From Pseudomonadota bacterium (GTDB lineage: Bacteria > Pseudomonadota > Alphaproteobacteria > Rhizobiales > Xanthobacteraceae): a stretch of 64,000 nucleotides of DNA. Positions 17,907 to 27,010 of this stretch are shown in pieces. Location: contig JAGXAJ010000006.1 of NCBI GenBank assembly GCA_018971625.1, positions 1 to 64,000 on the forward strand, read 5' to 3'. A program made the translations under genes and the position numbers. Below the pieces are notes generated by a model, which was not told where the DNA came from, searched no databases, and saw only the letters and a program-made list of their open reading frames with translations. Numbering within the stretch: the first letter of the stretch is position 1; each line of letters opens with the position of its first letter.

Positions 17907-19642
17907 TCGTCAGCTTCCGACCCCGCGGTGCGCACCTTCTGCAGTTCGGGGAACTCCTCTTCACGGAATTCGTCGCCGCGCAGCGGGTCGGTGCGATCGT
18001 TCTCGTGTTCCAGCCGGCGCAAGTGCACGCGGCGGATCTTGCCGGAAATCGTCTTCGGCAGTTCCGTCACCAGTTCGATCCTGCGGATCCGCTTGAACGG
18101 CGCGAGCCGCGTGTGCAGGTGCTGGAAGATCGACAGCGCCGTTGCCGGCGAACGCGCAACGCCGGATACCAGGAGCACATAGGCTTTCGGGATGGCGAGC
18201 CGGATCGCATCCGGAGAGGGCACCACGGCCGCTTCCGCCACCGCCTCATGCTCCAGCAGGATGCTTTCCAGCTCGAACGGGCTGATGCGATAGTCTGACG
18301 ATTTGAAGACGTCGTCGGAGCGGCCGACAAAGGTTAGATAGCCCTCGTCGTCCGCGAACACGACATCGCCGCTGCGATAGAGGTCGCCATCGGCACCGCT
18401 CAACTTGCCGTCTTCGCCTTGATAGCCCTGCATCAGGCCGGCCGGACGATCCGCGCCAAGCAGCAGGCTGACCTCGCCTTCCTTGGCGGCTCGTCCGTCG
18501 GCATCGACGATGCGCACCTTATAGCCAGGCATCGGCCGGCCCATCGATCCCACCTTCACCTTCTGACCCGGCGAATTGCCGGCCAACGCTGTGGTCTCGG
18601 TCTGGCCGTAGCCGTCGCGGATCGTCAGCCCCCACGCCGCCTGCACCTGCTCGATCACTTCGGGATTGAGCGGCTCGCCGGCGCCGCACACCTCGCGCAG
18701 GCTGACCTTGAAGCTCGATAGCGTCTCCTGGATGAACAACCGCCATACCGTCGGCGGCGCGCACAGCGTGGTGGCGCCACAGCACGCAATGGTCGCGAGC
18801 AATCCCTTGGCATCGAAACGCGGCTGGTTAACCACGAACACGGTAGCCCCGGCATTCCATGGCGCGAAGAAGCAGCTCCAGGCATGCTTGGCCCAACCCG
18901 GCGAAGAGATGTTCAGATGGATGTCGCCGGGCTGCAGGCCCAGCCAGTACATGGTCGACAATCCGCCGACGGAATAGCTGCGCTGGCTGTGCCGCACCAG
19001 CTTTGGTTTCGCCGTGGTGCCCGACGTGAAGTAAAGCAGCATTGGATCTTCGGCCTTGGTTGGGCCGTCCGGCGTAAAATTTTCTGGTGACGTCGCCGTT
19101 TGCTCGAACGGGAGCCAACCCTCATGGCTCGCCGACGCACCGACCACGATCCGCACGAAGTTGCCGGCGCGGACGCTCGAAAATTTCGCGACTTGGTCCT
19201 GCGACGCCACCACCACCTTGGCGCTGCCGCGATCGAGCCGGTCGTACAACTCGTCCGGCGTCAAAAGCGTGGTCGCGGGGATCACCACCACCCCGAGCTT
19301 GATTGCCGCCAGCATGGTCTCCCACAGCGGCACGACATTGCCGAGCAACAGCAGCAGATGGTCGCCGCGCTTGAGACCTTGCGCGCGCAGGAAATTCGCG
19401 ACCTGGTTGGAACGTCGCGACAGCGTGCCGAACGATAATTTCGTCTCCTTGTCGCTGCCGGCATCGACGATCCACAGCGCCGCACGATCCTTGCTTGCGG
19501 GATCGCGCGCCAGATCCGCATCGAACCAGTCAAGCGCCCAGTTGAACGGCGCCGGATCGGGCCAGCGGAACTGCTTCACCGCCGTGTCGTAGTCGGCGCG
19601 ATGTTTGAGCAAGAAAGCCCGTGCTTCCTGGAATGTGGTCAT
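17903..19642 (-). CDS. AMP-dependent acyl-CoA synthetase/ligase
   Basis: Activates a carboxylic acid to its acyl-CoA through an acyl-adenylate in the cytosol. The P-loop is LYFTSGTTAKPKLVRH, the A5 motif DGYGQTETT, the A7 motif YRSGDVVFADDEGYLTFVGRSDD, and the A10 lysine is in PKTISGKIRR. The length of 579 residues and the DWFDADL segment near the N-terminus place it near the medium-chain/benzoate-type ligases, but the substrate cannot be read. It starts with ATG at 19642. The C-terminal tail after A10 is long and acidic. Its stop overlaps the start of the MaoC gene. Confidence 0.92.
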   Translation of the reverse strand: MTTFQEARAFLLKHRADYDTAVKQFRWPDPAPFNWALDWFDADLARDPASKDRAALWIVDAGSDKETKLSFGTLSRRSNQVANFLRAQGLKRGDHLLLLLGNVVPLWETMLAAIKLGVVVIPATTLLTPDELYDRLDRGSAKVVVASQDQVAKFSSVRAGNFVRIVVGASASHEGWLPFEQTATSPENFTPDGPTKAEDPMLLYFTSGTTAKPKLVRHSQRSYSVGGLSTMYWLGLQPGDIHLNISSPGWAKHAWSCFFAPWNAGATVFVVNQPRFDAKGLLATIACCGATTLCAPPTVWRLFIQETLSSFKVSLREVCGAGEPLNPEVIEQVQAAWGLTIRDGYGQTETTALAGNSPGQKVKVGSMGRPMPGYKVRIVDADGRAAKEGEVSLLLGADRPAGLMQGYQGEDGKLSGADGDLYRSGDVVFADDEGYLTFVGRSDDVFKSSDYRISPFELESILLEHEAVAEAAVVPSPDAIRLAIPKAYVLLVSGVARSPATALSIFQHLHTRLAPFKRIRRIELVTELPKTISGKIRRVHLRRLEHENDRTDPLRGDEFREEEFPELQKVRTAGSEADE

Positions 19643-19793
19643 GGCCGGATCCCCACCATTTCATCCCCGTCATCTCGAGCAGCCGCGACCGGTGTGACGA
19701 CTCGAACGACGGCCGCAACTACTTAACTCACTATCCCTCAAGGCTCGCAACGGTTCATATTTCAAGGTGACGCTGTTTGTTCGGGCGACCAGG

Positions 19794-20681
19794 TTATTTT
19801 CCCGCCAGCTTCCGCACGTGCTGCACGATACCCGAAAAATCGACGCCGCCATGGCCTGCGGCGTCGAACGCTTTGTAAATCTCCTGCGCGTGCCTGCCGA
19901 GCGGCGTCGCGGCGCCTGTGGCTTTAGCCGCGTCCTGCGCCAGCGTAAGGTCCTTCAGCATCAGGGCCGACGCAAAACCGGGCTTGTAGTCGTTATTCGC
20001 CGGCGACGTCGGCACCGGACCGGGCACCGGGCAATAGGTTGTCAGCGACCAGCATTGTCCCGACGAAGTGGAGGCGACGTCGAACAGCGCCTGATGCGAC
20101 AAGCCCAATTTCTCCGCGAGCGCAAACGCCTCGCTGACCACGATCATGGACACGCCCAGGATCATGTTGTTGCAGATCTTGGCCGCCTGTCCCGCACCCG
20201 CACCGCCGCAATGGATGATTTTCTTGCCCATCTTTTCCAGCATGGGTTTCGCTGCCGCGAAGGCCTGGTCGGTGCCGCCGCACATGAACGTCAGCGTCGC
20301 GCCCCTGGCACCGCCGGTGCCACCGGATACCGGCGCGTCGACCGAGGCGACGCCCTGCCGGGCGGCCAGCGCATGCGCCTGCTTGGCGCTTTCGACGTCG
20401 ATGGTCGAGCAATCGATGATCAGCGCCCCCTTGGCCATGGACGAGATGACGTCGCTCCACACCGACAGCACATGCTTGCCTGCCGGCAGCATGGTGATGA
20501 CGACATCGGCGCCCTTGACCGAGCCGGCAGCGCTTTCTGCGATCGCCGCGCCGTCGCTTCTGGCCTGTTTGCGCGAGGCTTCCACCAGATCGAACGCGAC
20601 CACGTGATGACCTGCCTTGACCAGATTGGCGGCCATCGGTCCGCCCATGTTACCGAGGCCGATGAATGCGATAATGGCCAT
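19794..20681 (-). CDS. mmsB: 3-hydroxyisobutyrate dehydrogenase
   Basis: Oxidises 3-hydroxyisobutyrate to methylmalonate semialdehyde with NAD in valine degradation. The NAD loop is IAFIGLGNMGGPMAANL at the N-terminus, the substrate signature is DAPVSGGTGGARGATLTFMCGG, and the catalytic lysine lies in GAGQAAKICNNMILG. The ATG at 20681 is chosen because GGAGGA precedes it by 7 bases; an upstream in-frame start at 20702 is less likely. It is the last gene of a four-gene valine run (mmsA, acyl-CoA dehydrogenase, hydrolase, mmsB) on the minus strand. Confidence 0.95.
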   Translation of the reverse strand: MAIIAFIGLGNMGGPMAANLVKAGHHVVAFDLVEASRKQARSDGAAIAESAAGSVKGADVVITMLPAGKHVLSVWSDVISSMAKGALIIDCSTIDVESAKQAHALAARQGVASVDAPVSGGTGGARGATLTFMCGGTDQAFAAAKPMLEKMGKKIIHCGGAGAGQAAKICNNMILGVSMIVVSEAFALAEKLGLSHQALFDVASTSSGQCWSLTTYCPVPGPVPTSPANNDYKPGFASALMLKDLTLAQDAAKATGAATPLGRHAQEIYKAFDAAGHGGVDFSGIVQHVRKLAGK

Positions 20682-20714
20682 CCCTGATTCCTCCGCTCGC
20701 AAGCGCGTTTTATT

Positions 20715-21803
20715 TTACTGGTCGAACACCAGTTCGTCGGCGCCGATGTTTGCAAAATACGGCGCCAGCATTGCCGGCGTCACGTCCTCGATGCGCGACG
20801 GCGACCACCGGGGATTGCGGTCCTTGTCGATCACAGCGGCGCGTACGCCCTCGCGAAAATCATCGCTGGCGAATACTTCGAGCGCCGCGCGATATTCCCT
20901 CGCCAGGCATTGCTCGAGCGAAGACGATGCCCGCGCCAGCCGCAGCAGTTTCAAGGTGACCACCATGCCGCGCGGCGACTTCTCGTTCAAGGTTTTCAGC
21001 GTTGACAGCGCCGGCTCGGAACCGTCGCGCTGCAAGGCCGCAATGATGTCCTCCATGCGGTCATGACCGAACCAGCGGTCGATCGTTGCCTGCATCGCCG
21101 CCACGGGACCCGCCGTCTCTCCGGTCGCAAAACCGTCGATCAGGCGCTTGATTTCGTCGGAGGGCGTGCCGGGTTGCACCTTGGTCAGTTCTTCGCGCAA
21201 GACCGCCAATTTTGCCGAGGGCACGACGGCATCGGCGAAGCGGGCATGGATCGCATCGGGACCGTTCATGGTCTGGCCGGTCAATCCGAAATAGCTGCCG
21301 ATGTCGCCCGGAGCGTGTGACAACAGCCAGGTGCCGCCGACATCGGGAAAGAAGCCGAGGCCAACCTCGGGCATTGCGAGTTTTGTTTTTTCCGTTACGA
21401 CGCGATGGCGACCATGGGCCGAAAGCCCGACGCCGCCACCCATCACGATGCCGTCCATGAAGGCAACATAGGGTTTCGGAAACCTGGCGATGCGAGCGTT
21501 GAGGATGTACTCCTCGCGCCACAGGATCTTGCCGAGGTCGCCTTGGACCTTCGAGCTGTCATACAGCGCGCGAATATCGCCGCCGGCGCACAAGCCGCGA
21601 TCGCCCGCGCCTTCCATCACGATGACGGCGACCGCCGGATCGGCCTCGAAAGTGTCCAGCGCCTTGTCGATGTCGCGAAACATCTCCAGCGTCACCGCGT
21701 TGATCGCCTTCGGCCGGTTGAGCCGGATGATGCCGGCCGCACCTTCGCGGCGCGCGATCAAATCGGGTTCAGTCCCGGCAGCGGCGCTCGTAGACGCCAT
21801 CAT
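20715..21803 (-). CDS. 3-hydroxyisobutyryl-CoA hydrolase (enoyl-CoA hydratase fold)
   Basis: A crotonase-fold enzyme that releases free 3-hydroxyisobutyrate in valine catabolism. The family stretch RGLCAGGDIRALYD supplies one side of the oxyanion hole, and FMDGIVMGGGVGLSAHG supplies the other. MPEVGLGFFPDVGGTWLL carries the catalytic Glu and Asp positions. The C-terminal extension DFREGVRAAVIDKDRNPRW is diagnostic for HIBCH-like proteins as opposed to plain enoyl-CoA hydratases. Its start overlaps the stop of the acyl-CoA dehydrogenase gene (ATGA), and mmsB follows. Confidence 0.93.
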   Translation of the reverse strand: MMASTSAAAGTEPDLIARREGAAGIIRLNRPKAINAVTLEMFRDIDKALDTFEADPAVAVIVMEGAGDRGLCAGGDIRALYDSSKVQGDLGKILWREEYILNARIARFPKPYVAFMDGIVMGGGVGLSAHGRHRVVTEKTKLAMPEVGLGFFPDVGGTWLLSHAPGDIGSYFGLTGQTMNGPDAIHARFADAVVPSAKLAVLREELTKVQPGTPSDEIKRLIDGFATGETAGPVAAMQATIDRWFGHDRMEDIIAALQRDGSEPALSTLKTLNEKSPRGMVVTLKLLRLARASSSLEQCLAREYRAALEVFASDDFREGVRAAVIDKDRNPRWSPSRIEDVTPAMLAPYFANIGADELVFDQ

Positions 21804-22945
21804 CGCGCACTCTCGATCAACTTGCGCGACACGATCAGCCGCATGATCTCGTTGGTGCCTTCCAGGATCTGGTGCACGCGCAGGTCGCGCACGATCTTCT
21901 CGATGCCGTATTCGCTGAGGTAGCCGTAGCCGCCATGCAGCTGCAACGCTCGATTGGCAACCTCAAATCCGACATCGGTGCCGAAGCGCTTGGCCATCGC
22001 GCACAACATGGTCGCATCCGCATCCCTGCGATCGAGCGCCGCCGCCGCGCGCCACACCAACGTGCGCGCCGCCTCCAATTCGGTCGCCATGTCGGCAAGC
22101 TGGAATTGCAGCGCCTGGAACTGATCGAGGCGCCTTCCGAATGCCCTGCGTTCCTTCATGTAGCGCAGCGACTTGTCGAGCGCCGACTGAGCGCCGCCGA
22201 GCGAACAGGCGGCAATATTGATGCGGCCGCCGTCGAGCCCCGCCATCGCGATCTTGAAGCCGATGCCTTCCTCGCCCAGCCGGTTGGCAACCGGCACGCG
22301 CGCATTCTCGAAAATCACGGCGCGGGTGGGCTGCGCGTTCCAACCCATCTTGCGCTCATTGGCGCCGACCGAAAGCCCCGGCGTGTCGCCCTCCACGACC
22401 AGCGTCGAGATGCCCCCCGGGCCGTCGCCACCGGTCCGCACCATCACCACGTAGAGGTCGCTCTCGCCCGCGCCGGAAATGAACTGTTTCTGGCCGTTGA
22501 GTACATAGTGGTCGCCGTCGCAGACCCCACGGGTACGCAGCGCCGCGGCGTCCGAGCCAGAGCCCGGTTCGGTCAGGCAATAGCTTGCCAGTAGCTCCAT
22601 GCTGCACAGCCTCGGCAGCCATTGATGGCGCTGGGCATCGTTGCCATAGGCATCGATCATCCAGGATGCCATGTTGTGGATCGAGATGAAGGCCGACACC
22701 GTCGGACAGCCCTGCGCCAAGGCTTCGAAGATCAGCGCCGCATCGAACCGCGTCAGCGCCGAGCCGCCGACGTCGTCGCGGATGTAGATGCCGCCGATGC
22801 CCAGCCGGGCCGCCTCGCGCATCACCTCGACCGGAAAATGCTTCTCCTCGTCCCAGCGAACCGCGTGTGGCGCGATCTTCCTGGCCGCGAAATCCCGCGC
22901 CATGTCGCGAACCGCTAGCTGGTCCTCGCTGAGGGCGAATTGCAT
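21800..22945 (-). CDS. Acyl-CoA dehydrogenase, probably isobutyryl-CoA dehydrogenase
   Basis: An FAD-dependent dehydrogenase of 381 residues. Family signatures are CLTEPGSGSDAAALRTRG (acyl-CoA dehydrogenase signature 1) and QLHGGYGYLSEYGIEKIVRDLRVHQILEGTNEIMR (signature 2). The catalytic Glu lies in the loop of this second motif (LEGTNEI). Assignment to isobutyryl-CoA comes from its place between mmsA and the 3-hydroxyisobutyryl-CoA hydrolase and is inference; other short branched acyl-CoAs are possible. The ATG at 22945 lies next to a tandem 57-bp repeat that separates it from mmsA. Confidence 0.92.
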   Translation of the reverse strand: MQFALSEDQLAVRDMARDFAARKIAPHAVRWDEEKHFPVEVMREAARLGIGGIYIRDDVGGSALTRFDAALIFEALAQGCPTVSAFISIHNMASWMIDAYGNDAQRHQWLPRLCSMELLASYCLTEPGSGSDAAALRTRGVCDGDHYVLNGQKQFISGAGESDLYVVMVRTGGDGPGGISTLVVEGDTPGLSVGANERKMGWNAQPTRAVIFENARVPVANRLGEEGIGFKIAMAGLDGGRINIAACSLGGAQSALDKSLRYMKERRAFGRRLDQFQALQFQLADMATELEAARTLVWRAAAALDRRDADATMLCAMAKRFGTDVGFEVANRALQLHGGYGYLSEYGIEKIVRDLRVHQILEGTNEIMRLIVSRKLIESAR

Positions 22946-22960
22946 GGAGCGGCAGCCTTT

Positions 22961-23074
22961 ACGATTCTCGCATCATCTTAGCGGAAAACCGGCGCCCACT
23001 TTTCCTGATCATGCGGTACGATTCTCGCATGATCTTAACGGAAAACCGGTGCCCACTTTTCCTGATCATGCGAG
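22961..23074. repeat. Tandem pair of 57-bp palindromic repeats
   Basis: Two head-to-tail copies start at 22961 and 23018, each opening ACGATTCTCGCAT and carrying CGGAAAACCGG and CCCACTTTTCCTGATCATGCG. They differ at only a few positions. The core GGAAAACCGG.GCCCACTTTTCC is an extragenic repeat type common in Rhizobiales. The pair fills the gap between mmsA and the acyl-CoA dehydrogenase, where it could form a hairpin and attenuate readthrough. Confidence 0.85.
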
Positions 23075-23076
23075 AA

Positions 23077-24573
23077 TTAGTTCATGATCGGCATGGAGAA
23101 CTCCGCGCTCTCCTTGACGCCAGACGGCCAGCGCGCCGTCACCGTCTTGGTCTTGGTATAGAAGCGGACCGAATCCGGCCCATACTGGTTGAGATCGCCG
23201 AACCCGGAACGCTTCCAGCCGCCAAAGGTGTAGTAGGCCACCGGCACCGGGATCGGCACGTTGATGCCGACCATGCCGACATTGACCCGCGCCGCAAAAT
23301 CACGCGCCGCATCGCCGTCCCGGGTAAAGATTGCAACGCCGTTGCCATAGTCGTGATCGGACGGCAGCCGCAACGCCTCGTCGTAGTCCTTGGCGCGCAC
23401 CACCGAAAGCACCGGACCGAAGATCTCTTCCTTGTAGATCCGCATGTCCTTCTTGACATGATCGAACAGGCAGCCGCCCATGTAGAAGCCGTTCTCATAG
23501 CCCTGCATCTTGAAGCCGCGGCCATCGACCGCGAGCGTCGCGCCTTCTTTGATGCCGACCTCGACGTAGTCCTTGACCCGCTCCAGCGCGGCGCGGGTCA
23601 CCAGCGGACCGAAATCGGCGGTCGGATCGGTCGACGGGCCGATCTTCAGGCTCTCGATCCGCGGAACGAGCTTCTCCATCAACCGGTCGGCGGTGGTCTT
23701 GCCGACGGGAACAGCGACCGACACCGCCATGCAGCGCTCACCCGCCGCACCGTATCCGGCACCGACCAGCGCATCGACGGTCTGGTCCATATCGGCGTCC
23801 GGCATGATGATCGCGTGATTTTTTGCGCCGCCAAAGCACTGCGCCCGCTTGCCGGTGGCCGCCGCCCGCTCATAAATATACTGGGCGATCGAGGACGAGC
23901 CGACAAAGCCAACGGCCTTGATGTCGCGATCGTCGAGAATGGCGTCCACCGCTTCCTTGTCGCCGTTGACCACGTTGAGGATGCCGGGCGGCAGGCCTGC
24001 CTCCAGCATCAATTCCGCAAGTCTCAACGGCACCCCGGGGTCACGCTCCGACGGTTTGAGGATAAAGGCGTTGCCGCAGGTGATCGCGGGCGCGAATTTC
24101 CACATCGGAATCATCGCTGGAAAATTGAATGGCGTAATGCCGGCGACCACCCCGAGCGGTTGCCGCATCGAATAGACGTCGATGCCCGGGCCGGCGCCTT
24201 CGGTGTACTCGCCCTTCATCATCTGCGGAATGCCGAGCGCGAACTCCACGACCTCGACGCCGCGCAGGATGTCGCCGCGCGCGTCCGGAATGGTCTTGCC
24301 CTGCTCGCGCGCCAGCATTTCGGCAAGCGCCTGGTTGTCGCGGGCAACCAGTTCCAGAAACTTCATGAGGACGCGAACCAGGCGCTGCGGATTGGTCATG
24401 CCCCATTCCGGCTGCGCGGCCAGAGCGTTCTCGACGGCGGCCCGAACCTCGGCCCTGGACGCGAGCGCCACCTTGGCCTGGATCTCGCCGGTCATCGGTT
24501 CGAAAACATCAGCGGTCCGTCCCGAGGTGCCGGTGACGTGTTTTCCGCCGATAAAATGCCCGATTGAACGCAT
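23077..24573 (-). CDS. mmsA: CoA-acylating methylmalonate-semialdehyde dehydrogenase
   Basis: Converts methylmalonate semialdehyde to propionyl-CoA, the final step of the valine and thymine routes. It is a 498-residue ALDH-fold enzyme with GVVAGITPFNFPAMIPMWKFAPA, the NAD-binding FVGSSSIAQYIYERAA and the nucleophile in GAAGERCMAVSVAV. PVPVAYYTFGGWKRSGFGD is typical of the MMSDH subgroup. The frame is open from 24717, but the ATG at 24573 has GGGAGGAACAC just upstream and matches the family start (MRSIGHFIGG). It is transcribed with the three valine genes downstream, though repeats separate it from them. Confidence 0.95.
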   Translation of the reverse strand: MRSIGHFIGGKHVTGTSGRTADVFEPMTGEIQAKVALASRAEVRAAVENALAAQPEWGMTNPQRLVRVLMKFLELVARDNQALAEMLAREQGKTIPDARGDILRGVEVVEFALGIPQMMKGEYTEGAGPGIDVYSMRQPLGVVAGITPFNFPAMIPMWKFAPAITCGNAFILKPSERDPGVPLRLAELMLEAGLPPGILNVVNGDKEAVDAILDDRDIKAVGFVGSSSIAQYIYERAAATGKRAQCFGGAKNHAIIMPDADMDQTVDALVGAGYGAAGERCMAVSVAVPVGKTTADRLMEKLVPRIESLKIGPSTDPTADFGPLVTRAALERVKDYVEVGIKEGATLAVDGRGFKMQGYENGFYMGGCLFDHVKKDMRIYKEEIFGPVLSVVRAKDYDEALRLPSDHDYGNGVAIFTRDGDAARDFAARVNVGMVGINVPIPVPVAYYTFGGWKRSGFGDLNQYGPDSVRFYTKTKTVTARWPSGVKESAEFSMPIMN

Positions 24574-24713
24574 GTGTTCCTCCCAGGCTTGAAGAGCCGT
24601 ATTTGGCAGCATCTTGCAGTCTTTATAGCGTTTGGAAAGGTGCCTCGCCGCGCACTGGTCTTGCGAAAATGGATGAATACCCGCATGTCCGGGCATTCGA
24701 CCAATGGCGTAGA

Positions 24714-25379
24714 TCAATAGCGCAGCGCCAATAGCCGTCGGCTCGTCAGCGCCGGACGGCGGCCTTTTTTGGACGCCGTATTCTTCGCCACTCGTTTCGA
24801 GGATGCCGCGCGACCCAGTGCGGCCTCACGCCCGGCATTGAGGATTTCCTCGGAAAATTCGCCATTGCCGGCGACGCGGGCCATCACCAGCGTTCCCATC
24901 ATGGTTGCGATCACGGCCGCCGCCTGCTTGCGTGCCGCCTTGCGCGAAACATCCGGAATTTGGGCGGCGAGCATATCGATCATCTGGTCCAGCTTGGCGG
25001 CAAAGGCCTTGCGGGTTTTGGGACTCTCGCGGGCAATTTCCGCCCCCAGCGCCGGGATCGCACAGCCATGACCGGGGTCGTCGCGATGCGCAGGCGTGAG
25101 ATAGGAATCGACGATCGCCGCCATGCGCTGGTCCGGCGGCGTCTGTTCGGCGAGCTTGCGCCAGCGCTCGGTGGAGCGGTCCATCGCATGCACAAACGCC
25201 TCGATCACGAGCGCTTCCCGGGAATCGAAATGGGCATAGAAGCCGCCATGGGTGAGACCGGCATCCTTCATCAGGTCGGCGACGCCGATACCATGGGCGC
25301 CCTTTTCACGCAGCCGCACCGAAGCCCGTTTCACGATCCGAGCGTGGGTTTCGAGCTTGTGTTCCCTGGAATAGCGCAT
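24714..25379 (-). CDS. TetR/AcrR-family transcriptional regulator
   Basis: A 221-residue dimeric repressor type. The N-terminal helix-turn-helix is at about residues 14-60, with GVADLMKDAGLTHGGFYAHFDSREALVIEAF matching the TetR recognition pattern. The ligand domain carries DDPGHGCAIPALGAEIARESP, seen in the AcrR-like subgroup that senses organic compounds. The C-terminal tail is Lys/Arg-rich. It lies upstream of mmsA on the same strand, so control of the valine genes is possible, but the divergent side is a pseudogene. I found no clear operator palindrome. Confidence 0.9.
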   Translation of the reverse strand: MRYSREHKLETHARIVKRASVRLREKGAHGIGVADLMKDAGLTHGGFYAHFDSREALVIEAFVHAMDRSTERWRKLAEQTPPDQRMAAIVDSYLTPAHRDDPGHGCAIPALGAEIARESPKTRKAFAAKLDQMIDMLAAQIPDVSRKAARKQAAAVIATMMGTLVMARVAGNGEFSEEILNAGREAALGRAASSKRVAKNTASKKGRRPALTSRRLLALRY

Positions 25380-25591
25380 GGCGATCTCATAGAATGTTTG
25401 TAGTCATATAATGGCATCCATCAATACCAGCTAGCGCGGCAAAAAGCTTGCTCTATTTCGCGCGCCGAAGCGTCGCGGCGCCACGGTTATCGCCACCACC
25501 ACGACGCACAGATCGGGCGGTGCGGCGCGGATCTTGACAAGATCGCACCTTGCCCGGGAAGTTGCGGCAATGCACGCCGGCGTGCGCAGGA

Positions 25592-25786
25592 ACCAAAACA
25601 ACATGGATATGCTGAACCTCCGTTGTGGCGTCGACCGCGACTTCCCGCGGCGTCGTCCGCCAGACGATCAGCGACGCCGGATCGCTCAACATTCTGGGCA
25701 CGCCCGTCATCAATGACGTTCGCGAAGCGCTACGGATGCTGGCCGCAGATCAGGGATTCGCGTGCTGGTGCTCGCGGGCCAGAGCG
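25592..25786 (+). pseudogene. N-terminal fragment of an enoyl-CoA hydratase/isomerase
   Basis: Sequence from about 25605 reads in one frame MDMLNLR, then in the next VRQTISDAGSLNILGTPVIN, DVREALRMLAADQG, and after a one-base slip near 25760 it continues as IRVLVLAGQSE. This is the usual opening of a crotonase-fold protein (strand, NIL..PV...L..AL, then RVLVLAG). It stops where the oxyanion-hole residues should begin and is joined directly to the 3' part of an MFS gene. No functional product is possible. Confidence 0.6.
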
Positions 25787-26211
25787 AGCATCTTCGATTT
25801 CTTCGGCACCATCGTCTCGGGCTGGCTGTCCGACCGCTACGACAATCGTTATCTGCTGTTCTGGTATTACGGCCTGCGCGGTCTGTCGCTTGTGTCGCTG
25901 CCCTTCACCAATTTCTCGTTCTACGGCCTGTCGCTGTTGCGATGTTCTACGGCCTCGACTGGATCGCGACCGTACCGCCGACCGTGCGGCTGGCCACGCA
26001 GCGGTTCGGATCGGAACGCGCCAATCTGGTGTTCGGATGGATCTTTGCCGGCCATCAATTGGGCGCTGCCACCGCGGCGTTCGGCGCCGGTCTGTCGCGC
26101 ACCTTGCTCGCGACCTATCTGCCCGCGTTCTTTGCCGCCGGCGCGCTCTGCATCATCGCTTCGCTATTGGCGCTTGTGATTTCGCGGCAGCCGAGAGCGG
26201 CGGCGACGTAG
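25787..26211 (+). pseudogene. C-terminal half of an MFS transporter, frameshifted
   Basis: The sequence FDFFGTIVSGWLSDRYDNRY (with the MFS motif A-like GWLSDRYDNR) leads into LLFWYYGLRGLSLVSLPFTN. After a one-base loss near 25940 it continues as AMFYGLDWIATVPPTVRLAT and FGWIFAGHQLGAATAAFGAG, ending at 26211. It therefore covers roughly the last six membrane helices of a 12-helix transporter. The N-terminal half is absent and replaced by a hydratase fragment. Confidence 0.75.
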
Positions 26212-26222
26212 AGAGCACGAGA

Positions 26223-26303
26223 GCGAATGGCGAATAGGAAGTAACGAATAAAATAAGGAGAGCTAAAAGCTTCTTTCTATTCGCTACTCGGCCTTACTAT
26301 TCG
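26223..26303. repeat. Second copy of the 'cgaatggcgaatag' palindrome
   Basis: GCGAATGGCGAATAGGAAGTAACGAATA is partly complementary to CTATTCGCTACTCGG..TACTATTCGC across an AGCTAAAAGCTT centre. It is related to the element at 15050-15118 but more degenerate. Confidence 0.6.
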
Positions 26304-26306
26304 CCT

Positions 26307-26653
26307 GGCCTGATCGCCGTTGGCGTGACGATGGGTCAGGGTGCTGCCATTTTCCCGACGGATAAGTGTCACACTATTGGGCTGCCGGCGTAACAACCGC
26401 TTGTCTCGCCTTGTAAATCAGCCTTGCGCAGATTTCGAAGGATAACTTTCCGCGCAATGCGTGACTCGCGAATTCGTCACGCGCGAGTCAAAATGCCGCC
26501 TCATTACTATTCGATCTTTGCAGCGTCGATATTCGCTGAGTGGGGACTCATCAAAAGCGAATACTCGTCGTGGGGTATTCCGAGTAAAGCAGAACAGAGT
26601 CGTCATGCCTTCGCAGGTAATGATGATTTATGCCCAATTCTGGGGGGATAAAC
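26307..26653. other. Non-coding stretch upstream of a small ORF
   Basis: About 350 bases with no convincing gene. It is more AT-rich than its surroundings. A GGGGGATAAAC ribosome site ends it just before the ATG at 26654. A promoter for that small gene is expected here but not assignable by eye. Confidence 0.4.
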
Positions 26654-26755
26654 ATGAAGCAAGCCACCAAGAGGGCTGCCTCGGAAGCGCTTGCGCAAAT
26701 GCTTGCGATGACAGCCATGCTCGTCATCGCCAGCGTAATCTTCTACTGGCGGTGA
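26654..26755 (+). CDS. Small single-pass membrane protein, 33 aa
   Basis: The ATG at 26654 follows a strong G-run ribosome site (GGGGGATAAAC). The peptide begins MKQATKRAASEAL, a basic amphipathic head, and ends in a hydrophobic segment closing MTAMLVIASVIFYWR before TGA. This is the shape of a small tail-anchored inner-membrane protein, with the positive head predicted inside. An inverted repeat with a short T-run follows at 26795-26838. I do not recognise a family and cannot prove expression. The ending YWR recurs in the unrelated protein at 35087-35509. Confidence 0.5.
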   Translation: MKQATKRAASEALAQMLAMTAMLVIASVIFYWR

Positions 26756-26794
26756 TTACCGCGACCCGGACCGCCAATAGGAGATGCCAACGCG

Positions 26795-26838
26795 ACGAAG
26801 CAATCCGGTGCCTGTTCAGCGTCTCCGGATTGCTTCGT
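26795..26838. terminator. Inverted repeat, possible transcription terminator
   Basis: ACGAAGCAATCCGG at 26795-26808 is perfectly complementary to CCGGATTGCTTCGT at 26825-26838, with a 16-nt loop, and TT follows. It could terminate the small gene upstream. The GAAGCAATCC/GGATTGCTTC core also resembles a dispersed extragenic repeat, so both readings are open. Confidence 0.6.
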
Positions 26839-27010
26839 TTCCATTTCCGACGACGAAGCAGCAATTCGCTGGCATAATTTGACGCTCTTTTCGATTTGAC
26901 GAAATAAGGCGTCAGGCAGCCAGCGAAGCGCTTAAACCGCGCGGTGATCTCGTCGGTCGCGAGATGTTGTCGCCATGGCAAAAAGAGCGGCCCTCGAACA
27001 CCCACCATCG

